DNA of 64,000 nt, taken from assembly GCA_031769625.1 (NCBI GenBank), contig JAUIMM010000003.1:1629001-1693000 (forward strand), written 5' to 3'. The translations under genes were made by a program, and so were the position numbers. This DNA comes from Taudactylus pleione. Lineage: Eukaryota; Chordata; Amphibia; Anura; Myobatrachidae. Below are positions 56,823-64,000 of this stretch, piece after piece; the stretch's first letter is position 1; every line of letters starts with the position of its first letter. Below the pieces are notes generated by a model, which was not told the DNA's origin, searched no databases, and saw only the letters and a list, made by a program, of their open reading frames with translations.

Positions 56823-56825
<3 letters not shown>
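55184..56825 (-). mobile_element. Tc1/mariner element, 1642 bp, full length
   Basis: Ends CAGTCAGGTCCATAAATATT and AATATTTATGCACCTGACTG with TA duplications at 55182-55183 and 56826-56827. Inverted terminal repeats extend to about 200 bp, including CCCACTTTTTAAGGGGCC and its inverse. The transposase lies on minus. A (TA)n tract follows on the right. Confidence 0.95.
55425..56462 (-). pseudogene. Tc1-type DD34E transposase with two nonsense codons
   Basis: The frame from ATG at 56460-56462 to the stop at 55425 would give 345 codons, the usual length. Codon 4 is TAA (56451-56453), and an in-frame TGA lies at 55740-55742. Otherwise the protein reads through: paired helix-turn-helix region (KPIREIAKTLGVAKSTVWNI), GRPRK motif, WTDETK with the first Asp, QMDNDPKHT with the second, and SPDLNPIEH with the Glu 34 residues on. 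The few lesions suggest a recent insertion that is now immobile by itself. Confidence 0.95.
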
Positions 56826-56862
<37 letters not shown>

Positions 56863-56939
56863 TGTATATTATCTACACATATATTTCACCATAACTGTCC
56901 TTTAAAATACACCATTCATATTTGTATCACAAACCACTC

Positions 56940-57264
56940 TTCTTAAACTTATGCAGTGGTGTTCTCAATGCAGGGTGCCGGCGGTGTCGGTAGAACGGGG
57001 GTGCCAGCAGTGTCCTCAGTGCAGGTTTGCTGACTGTGTCTGCAGTGCAGGGGTGCTGGTGGTGTCCTCACTGTGGGAGTGGCGGCAGTGTCGGCAGTGT
57101 GGGGGTTGGTGGCGATGTCCTCAGTACATTGGGCAGCAGGGCAGAAGTGTCGGCAGTGGTGGTGTCGGCAGCGGATCCGGGGTGATCGCCCCGGATCCCC
57201 GAAATTCGGGTGGGTCCGGTTCTCAGGGAACCGGACTCGCTCATCTCTAATATATATATATTTT

Positions 57265-57295
<31 letters not shown>

Positions 57296-57310
57296 GTGTG
57301 TGTGTGTGCA
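56940..57310. repeat. Degenerate GCAGTGTCGGCAGTG repeat and hAT-type TCATCTCTA end
   Basis: Irregular tandem GTGTCxxCAGTG words from 56955 to 57170, then CGGGGATCCGGGGTGATCGC-type hairpin sequence and GGACTCGCTCATCTCTAAT. The latter is the inverse of the TAGGGATGAGCG end that follows at 57314. Microsatellite (TA)n/(TG)n tracts separate them. Confidence 0.6.
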
Positions 57311-57779
57311 TATTAGGGATGAGCGGGTTTGGATTTCTGAAACCCGAACCCCCCCAATCCGAGTCGTACCCGAGTCAGGCGAGAAAAGTCGAGCCTGACT
57401 CGGAACTGAAATCGAGGCAAAACGTCATCATCCCGCCTTCCGGATCTCGCGGGTTTTGGATTCTATAAAAGGTCCCCGCGTCTGCGCCATTTCTCACTCC
57501 AGCTGTGGACAGTGAAGAGGGAGGGTGGGAGTTAGGGCTGGCTGGGCTGTGTTGTGCTGCTGTTGTCCATAGGGTCTGTGACCACTCAGTCCATAAGGGC
57601 TGACTGGGCTGTGTTGTGCTGCTGTCATAGGGGCTGGCTGGGCTGTGTTGTGCAGTCAGTTGTTCATAGGGGCTGTGTCCACTCCAAAGTCTATAGGGGC
57701 TGGCTGGACTGTGTTGTGCAGTGTCCCGTAAAGGTTGTAGTCCTAGAGGGGTGCTGTAGTGTTGTCCAGGGGGTGATCT

Positions 57780-59280
57780 GTGCATCAGGGGTGCTCCCCC
57801 AAAGTGCCCTCCAAAAAAATTTTTTTTTTTTCTGAATTTGTGAATTGTGTGCGCAGTAGCCGCACGTGCATCAACAAAGTAACGCCAAGCGTGCACCTGT
57901 GTCATAAGTAAAGCGCCGGCTGGCTCGTCTGTTAAAGGGTGCTGTAACCCCCAAAGTGCACTCCAAACAAAATAAAAAAATATTTTCAATGTTTGTGAAT
58001 TGTGTGCACTGTGGCTGCACGTGCATCAACAAAGGAGCAGTGCCAAGCATGCGCCTGTGTCCCATAAGTCTGTTAAAGGGTGGTGTAAGCCCCAAAGTGA
58101 ACTCCACAAAAAATAAACAATTCTTTTTTTTCTGTGTTTGTGTGCAAAATGTATGCGCAGTAGCCGCACGTGCTTCAACACAGCAGCAGCACCAAGCGTG
58201 CGTCTGTGTCATAAGTCAAGGGCCGGTTTGGACATCTGGTCCGGACTGAAGGACGTGCCAACAATGTCAATTTCTGACATGTCTACTGTCACTGCATATG
58301 ATACTGTCACCACTGACAGAATGGTGGAGGAATTATTTTCTGTGTTTGTGAATTGTGTGCACTGTGGCTGCACGTGCATCAACAAAGGAGCAGCGCCAAG
58401 CATGCGCCTGTGTCATAAGTAAAGGGCTGGATGGCTTGTCTGTTAAAGGGTGGTGTAACCCTCAAAGTGCGCTCCACAAAAAATAAAAAAATCTTATTTT
58501 TTTCTGTCTTTGTGAAATGTGTGGGCTGTAACCACACCTGCATCCTCAAAGCAGCAGCGCCAAGCTTGCGTCTGTCTGTTAAAGGATGGTGTAACCCTCA
58601 AAGTGCGCTCCACAAAAAATTAAAAATTCTTCTTTTTTTTCTGTCTTTGTGAAATGTGTGGGCTGTAGCCGCACCTGCATCCTCAAAGCAGCAGCGACAA
58701 GCGTGCGTCTCTGTTAAAGGGTGGTGTAACCCCCAAAGTGCGCTCCAACCAAAATAAAATAATCTTCTTTTTTTCTGTGTTTGTGTGTGAAATGTATGCG
58801 CAGTAGCCGCACCTGTATCCTCAAAGCAGCAGTGCCAAGCGTGCATCTGTCTGTTAAAGGGTGGTGTAACCCTCAAAGTGCGCTCCAAAAAAAATAAAAA
58901 AATATATAATTTTTCTGTCTTTGTGAATTGTGTGGGCTGTAGCTGCACCTGCATCCTCAAAGCAGCAGCGACAAACGTGCGTCTCTGTTAAAGGGTGGTG
59001 TAACCCCCAAAGTGCACTCCAACAAAAATAAAACATTTTCTTCTGTTTGTGAATTGTGTGCACTGTACGTGCATCAACAAAGAAGCAGCGACAAGCATGC
59101 GCCTGTGTCCCATAAGTCTGTTAAAGGGTGGTGTAACCCCCCAAAGTGCACTCCACAAAAAATAAACAATTCTTTTTTTTCTGTGTTTCTGTGCGAAATG
59201 TATGTGCAGTAGCCGCACGTGCATCAACACAGCAGCAGCGCCAAGCGTGCGCCTGTGTCATAAGTCAAGGGCCGGTTTGG
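57780..59280 (+). repeat. Tandem array, about 145-bp unit, 9-10 copies
   Basis: Each unit reads TCTGTTAAAGGGTGGTGTAA, CCCCAAAGTGCGCTCCA, an A-rich then T-rich tract, and CTGTGTTTGTGAATTGTG followed by GCCGCACGTGCATC. A 1.05-kb higher-order duplication repeats GGACATCTGGTCCGGACT at 58230 and 59281. The C+G part of each unit is CpG-rich. Confidence 0.88.
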
Positions 59281-59344
59281 ACATCTGGTCCGGACTAAAG
59301 GACGTGCCAACAATTTCTGACATGTCTACTGTCACTGCATATGA

Positions 59345-59768
59345 TACTGTCACCATTGACAGAATGGTTGAGGATTACATTGGTGACAGCATCCAAATAG
59401 GCATGTCAGACAGTCCGTACCTGTACTGGCAGGAAAAAGAGGCAATTTGGAGGCCCCTGTACAAATTGGCTCTATTTTACCTGAGTTGCCCCCCCTCCAG
59501 TGTGTACTCCGAAAGAGTGTTTAGTGCAGCACCTTGGCAGCGAAAGGCATAGGAGGTTGTTTCCACAAAATGTGGAGAAGATGATGTTCATAAAAATGAA
59601 TTATCAACTCTTCCAGGGAGACCAGCCTCCAGAACGTACAGAGGGACTTGTGGTGGTGAATTCCAGCGGGGACAAATTAATACTCTGTGAGGATGAGGAT
59701 GTACACAACACTGAAGAGGGTGAGGAATCGGTGGATGAGGAGGATGAGGACGGCATTTTGCCTCCGTA
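59345..59768 (+). pseudogene. hAT transposase C-terminal (dimerisation) domain, frameshifted
   Basis: A first frame reads YLYWQEKEAIWRPLYKLALF and LSCPPSSVYSERVFSAA, the hAT C-terminal dimerisation motif. It then stops at about 59550. A second frame resumes with LFPQNVEKMMFIKMNYQLF and an acidic tail to TAG at 59767. One frameshift separates them. The BED finger and catalytic parts are missing. Confidence 0.88.
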
Positions 59769-59777
59769 GAGCCAGTT

Positions 59778-60233
59778 TGGCCGCTCGCATCATACGTCAT
59801 CTCTGCTACTTATTTGATTAATCGAGTACATCGAAAAGTGTATGAGCTGCTCGCTATTCTTGTGGTAGCATTTTCCTACCGCAATCATGCGAGCAGTTCA
59901 GGCTAAAAGACAACCAAGTGACGTGGTCGATGACGCTGCTTTGTTAATTATGCACACCCTTAAAACGCCAGTTTTGACCATTTGGCATGCCTGTGTTCGG
60001 ATCTCCACTCCCCGTTTTCAAGCACCTTCCCCTGTTACCACCCACAAACGCCTCATTCTGTCATTCAAATTAGCAGGCACTCGCTATTTTGCGAGCACAC
60101 GAATTCCGTCCACACTGACTGGTTGGCGCATATGCATTACAACCCATACGCATGCGCAGATGTGCGAACATCGCTTAGAGCGAACGAGCGGCCGCTTATG
60201 AGTGGCCGCTTACGAGCGGCTCTGAATCAGGCC
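59778..60233. mobile_element. Type-B Harbinger-like MITE, left end lost
   Basis: The right end CTCTGAATCAGGCCC is intact. The interior has TTACCACCCACAAACGC, TTAATTATGCACACCC and GGATCTCCACTCCCCG, the inverse of 47416-48012. The left end is fused to the hAT fossil. Confidence 0.65.
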
Positions 60234-60239
60234 CAGAGC

Positions 60240-60560
60240 TCACTAGCAGTTTCTAAAGTCATGAAACGACTATTGTGTATAAGTCTGGGACAGCGCAGAG
60301 TGGCGCTAGTGTGAAAATTCAACAGCATAGTAATACAGACAACTGGGCATGTGCAGTGATGATCTTCCATATGCCATGGCATAGAAGATGGGAGAAGCAG
60401 TGAGACTAGGCATTAGGCCGTTAGGCCACACGCTTCACCCATTACTACAGTACTGTAGTTCCTAAAGTAATGAAATCACTACAATGTCTAAGTCTGGGAC
60501 AGTGCCGACAGTACTTACAATGGCAGTCAGTGTGTAATACAGAGCTTAATGATTTCAAAC
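60240..60560 (+). repeat. Imperfect direct duplication
   Basis: TTTCTAAAGTCATGAAACGA with AAGTCTGGGACAGCGC at 60248-60300 recurs as TTCCTAAAGTAATGAAATCA with AAGTCTGGGACAGTGC at 60460-60510. No gene. Confidence 0.5.
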
Positions 60561-61310
60561 TTTATTAGACATTCTTCTACCGCTTTATTATACATTTCTG
60601 ATTCCATGTGGAAACCGCTGTAATACTGTACAGTGCACCATATCACCACTTCTGTCAGCCAATCATCGGGCGGTGATACAGAACATACATTGGAAATCAG
60701 ATGCATGCGCTATGTAGTTTAGGAAAAGTGACACCTGGTGGCCAAAAAGTTGTATGAAACATTATGATTTTTTTCCAGCGCTACGCCATGCTACATCACT
60801 GAACTTTCTAGTGGCGCGACTCATGGCGTGGTGTGTGGAGTGCCTTGCATGGCGCGCTTTATAGCGTATGGAGCAACAAACTAGCTGGGCACATCTGTAA
60901 ATGAAATTGCTAAAAAATACCCTCTAAATTTAACGCAGATGTGTATATAGTAGCTAAAAACAATGCCTTAAGGATTTAAGGCATGTTTACTTTTCCACAT
61001 TCCTGTACCATTTCATGCCTGATACAACACCTAATGTCTAACACAGACATACAGACAATGAATAGACATGGCTGTCAATAGCCATTTTGCTCTCCCATTG
61101 CACTTGGCTAAAGTAACATCCGGCTCAAGACAGTGTTTTTCTTGAAGTCTGGAGGCTTAAAGCTCAGCTACTTTTTTCGATAAATTCAAGTCACGAATTA
61201 AATCGTTTCGTTCCTTTTGAGAAAATTTGTTTGGAGTAGAGGAACTTTCTTCAAACTCACTTTCATCTGTGTTGTCACTTGCACTGGATGGAATTAACAT
61301 TTCCACACCA

Positions 61311-61732
61311 GGGCGGGATGCACTAATACTTACCGCCTAACACCGCCAGACATCGCAATTGTATAATCGCATATGCGATCTGTACAGCAAAGGACCTTCC
61401 GATAAGAGCTGTCCATGGCGATCTCTCCTGCACAGTGGACTTCCGGGTTTATGACCCGAGAGTTCATCTGCGCATGTGCAGACTGACGCGGCGGCCACGG
61501 GGCATGCTGGGAGGGATCCGATCAGATCCCTCATAGCAGCGCCATGCGGCAGAAGCCAATAGGCTTCTATAGGGTAACGCCAGCAAAATCTGGCGTTACC
61601 CTCCACATCGCAGCCTTGGGGCCAGGAGATTGCTGCATACGGAAAATGCAGTAAACAGGGGTTTTACCGCATTTTCCAAAAAATGCAGTAAACAGGGGTT
61701 TTACCGCACTTTCCGTTTGGTGCATCCCGCCC
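61311..61732. mobile_element. Palindromic MITE with GGGCGGGATGCAC ends
   Basis: Ends GGGCGGGATGCAC and GTGCATCCCGCCC are perfect 13-bp inverted repeats. Inside are two copies of AATGCAGTAAACAGGGGTTT and paired GCCTCTATAGGGTAACGCCA-type sequence. It is inserted in the minus-strand fossil. Confidence 0.8.
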
Positions 61733-61793
61733 CATGACATTCAACTTCGTACAAAGAACTGAATGATGGTACAGGATTTTCGATCACCTTTAG

Positions 61794-62907
61794 CAGGGGC
61801 GTATCTTCCTATTGGCCTGGAAGGCCCTTGCCAGGGGCACTGGCCAAGGGGGGGCACTATTTCAGCTCGACATCACTAGCACATGATCTCCTGTTTTCTC
61901 TGCTCTTAGCAGTGTCCCACAGTCAGCTGCATCAAAGATCCCTGGTCTCCTTCTGTCTCCTCTGCTCTTGCCAGTATGTATTAGCCTTCTTATATGTCCC
62001 TTTATATCAGAAACATTTAAAATTAGGGAGAGTAAAAAAATTTTTATTTTTATTCCTAATATATCTCTTCTCCCACAATACCTAACACATATCAATCACC
62101 ACTCACTAATTCCAATATGTCAACTGTGCAGGAAAAGAGCGCAAGCACCACATCAATCACAAAGCTCTATTCGCAAGGTAATTTGCATATATGCAAATTA
62201 TCTTGCCCACAATGCATCTTGTTTGTTATTGATGCCCTCTTTTCCTGTGTTGTTGACATATATAAATTAATAAACAGTGCTTTTCATGTAGTAAGTGTTA
62301 TAACTGAAAAAAAATATATAAAATAATATACATATTGTCTCCCTATTTCTACAGGCATGTAAATTGAACTACCCACAGTGTAAGTTTAATAAATTTGTAT
62401 TTTCTTCAATTTGGGGGAACTGGCTATGATCTTTATAGGTTGTGGCTAATCCTGTGTTGAGAATAAGACATGATTCATATGGACTGTCTTCATTCTTATG
62501 TGGGATAATATAAAAGATTCATGTGAGTTATCATCCCAGTAAATTAATGGTGGAGTGAAGGTATCAGTTGTTAAAAAGCATATTGCTGTATAGATAGCCT
62601 AATTTGAATATATGTAAATTATGTTACCCAAATGCATTTTGTTTGTTTTTGGTGCACTGTTTTTAAGCTTTTCCTGTGTTTTTTTTGCATAAAAAAATTA
62701 TATACAGTGGTTTGAAATAGAGTAAGTTCTATAAGAGATATATATATATTAAAAAGAGAAATAAAAATTATACTCTCCCTATTTCTTCACGTGTGTGAAT
62801 TAAACTTCCCCCAGTGTGTGTTTTTTTTTTTAGTAGAAGCAGTCATTGGAGGGGGGCGCCGGTCCCTTAGTTTGCCAGGGGCGCTTGAACCCCTAGATAT
62901 ACCCCTG
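61794..62907 (+). mobile_element. hAT element, 1114 bp, perfect 8-bp duplication
   Basis: ACCTTTAG flanks both sides (61786-61793, 62908-62915). Ends CAGGGGCGTATCTTCC and CTAGATATACCCCTG, with GCCAGGGGCACTGG and TTGCCAGGGGCGC just inside. The middle is AT-rich, with an internal semi-repeat (GCATCTTGTTTGTTATTGAT and GCATTTTGTTTGTTTTTGGT). No transposase. Confidence 0.94.
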
Positions 62908-63311
62908 ACCTTTAGTACAATTGCGGAGTAATTCCACGCAGGTTTTACAACCTTTGTGAGGCACCCAAATCTTGTCTTACTGGCTTATGTGACGTCCAAA
63001 ATAAGTTTGATACGCTTGTTTTACGAATACAGTTATATTTTTTCTTTCTTTTGCAACACTATATTTGGCAAAAATATAACAAAAAACATCAGGGTTGTTA
63101 GTACACTGTCTCAGAGAAGAACTCATTCTTACGGCGAAAATGTTTTGTTTCACACATTCAGTGCTAACTCCCAACAAAATCCGAGGATGTACTGAACAAA
63201 ACAAGCCCAAACGGAGGGAAATTGGTTGTGGTGGGACAGAGAGAGGGCGGAACAAAGGAACAGGAGGTGTGCTAACTGCGTTACTCGGTCCTCTCCGTTG
63301 CTCCTCACTGT

Positions 63312-63559
63312 ATGCTGGGAGGAGGCGTGGCTGTGGTCTGAGGATGTCCCAGCAGTGCATTGCTTCTCTCTGTATGCTGGGAGGAAGCGTGGCTGTGGTC
63401 TGAGGATGTCCCAGCAGTGCATTGCTTCTCTCTGTATGCTGGGAGGAGGCATGGCTGTGGTCTGAGGATGTCCCAGCAGTGCATTGCTTCTCTCTGTATG
63501 CTGGGAGGAGGCGTGGCTGTGGTCTGAGGATGTCCCAGCAGGCTCAGCAGTGCATGGCC
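63312..63559 (+). repeat. 62-bp tandem repeat, 4 copies
   Basis: Unit ATGCTGGGAGGAGGCGTGGC, TGTGGTCTGAGGATGTCCCA, GCAGTGCATTGCTTCTCTCTGT at 63312, 63374, 63436 and 63498. The last copy is interrupted after CCCAGCAG. Copies differ by only a few bases, so the expansion is recent. Confidence 0.93.
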
Positions 63560-64000
63560 ACGGCTCCTCCCAGCGTTAGTGAGAGATATGAATGTGTTAT
63601 GTGTCTCAAACGTGACTACCAGCTACGTTATCACAAATAAAATAAATTCTTGTTATTGTTGAAAGAGGGTAGTTGTTAAAATAGTAAATCGATTGTTAAA
63701 ATAGTAAGTCAATTCTGTTAAGTAAAGCAGGCCTAGACTAGTAAGGTACTTTAATTGGAGAAAATTATTGATAATAATTTTTAATTTGAAAACTGGAGCC
63801 AATTCAGCTATAGCGAAGATCTAATGCGAAAATAGATCTGCGAGTACTCTTAAACCAACCTTAAATCCTTGGTGAGAAAAAAAAAAAAAATAGTTTCCCA
63901 GTGTTATATATTGAACACTGCAGAATGAACAATTTGCTCAAGCAGAGGAGTTGTAGATCGGAGAAAGAGGAACGATGATAGCGCAACCAATAATGGGTGT
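63560..64000. other. No gene recognised
   Basis: AT-rich sequence including CACAAATAAAATAAATTC at 63631 and two near-copies of GTTAAAATAGTAARTC at 63676 and 63697. No protein or repeat family was identified. Confidence 0.4.

Larger units (their letters stand above)
57314..59768 (+). mobile_element. hAT element fossil with tandem array and transposase tail
   Basis: Starts TAGGGATGAGCGGGTTTGG. At 57450-57500 lie TTCTATAAAAGGTCCCCG (TATA box) and CACTCCAGCTGTG. Then comes the tandem array (57780-59280) and a transposase C-terminus (59330-59768). No right terminus is seen before the MITE at 59778. Confidence 0.7.
61110..63126 (-). pseudogene. Uncharacterised multicopy animal protein family, N-terminal half, split by two transposons
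   Basis: On minus from Met at 63124-63126: MSSSLRQCTNNPDVFCYIFA, then ITVFVKQAYQTYFGRHISQ, TAA, DKIWVPHKGCKTCVELLRNC up to 62916. After the hAT insertion it resumes at 61793 with ENPVPSFSSLYEVE. After the MITE it resumes at 61310 with SASDNTDESEFEESSSTPNK, then FSQKERNDLIRDLNLSKKVA, TAA and ASRLQEKHCLEPDV. The Cys pairs suggest a zinc-binding N-terminus. The pattern matches a repetitive gene family of unknown role known from fish and insects (from memory). It is dead here. Confidence 0.6.

Noticed and set aside
57375..59230. Minus-strand ORFs reading HTFHTQTQKK and similar
   Set aside because: They recur once per unit of the 145-bp tandem array and are antisense to the hAT fossil.
1..64000. 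CRISPR array, tRNA or rRNA genes
   Set aside because: No regularly spaced short repeats with unique spacers, and no tRNA or rRNA signature was seen. The tandem arrays are contiguous minisatellites.

Overview
The window looks like vertebrate nuclear DNA, most probably from a frog or other amphibian. It has a vertebrate-type multi-exon gene with introns of several kilobases. It has dense hAT, PIF/Harbinger and Tc1 DNA transposons and palindromic MITEs, and no recognisable reverse transcriptase, L1/Alu-type repeat or bacterial-style gene. The amphibian call is an inference from the repeat mix and the gene family, not a proof. | The one apparently functional gene is a glycosyltransferase family 6 (GT6, histo-blood-group ABO type) gene on the plus strand. 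Five consecutive coding exons can be placed by reading frame, splice sites and exon size: 2071-2127 (57 bp), 9041-9100 (60), 15820-15855 (36), 17665-17799 (135) and 29502-30261 (760 with stop). The 36 and 135 bp exons have the sizes of human ABO exons 5 and 6. Every junction is phase 2 with GT/AG ends and the joined frame is open. The exons for the cytoplasmic tail and membrane anchor were not found and probably lie upstream. Introns of 6.9, 6.7, 1.8 and 11.7 kb are largely built of transposons. | From 2 to 30 kb these introns hold CCCCTTTTA-ended elements with TA duplications (three copies), palindromic GGGCCTGATTCAGA-ended Harbinger-like MITEs (about ten), and several hAT elements with 8-bp target duplications, two of which enclose minisatellites. 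| From 30 to 48 kb there is no gene. This part holds a third hAT element with a minisatellite (34311-35594), a 36-bp tandem array of about 46 copies (39.4-41.1 kb) grown inside the reading frame of a decayed minus-strand gene, and a 256-bp almost perfect hAT hairpin (45141-45396). | From 48 to 55 kb lies a ruined autonomous PIF/Harbinger region: HARBI1-type transposase exons on plus, interleaved with a MADF (Myb/SANT-like) partner gene on minus, and broken by MITEs. A Tc1 element of 1642 bp with only two nonsense codons follows (55184-56825). | From 57 to 60 kb there is a hAT transposase fossil behind a tandem array of about 145-bp units. From 61 to 63.1 kb a minus-strand fossil of an uncharacterised multicopy animal protein family is split by a MITE and by a hAT element with a perfect 8-bp duplication. 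A 62-bp x4 tandem repeat lies near the end. Long ORFs in the repeat arrays are by-products of repeat length and composition.
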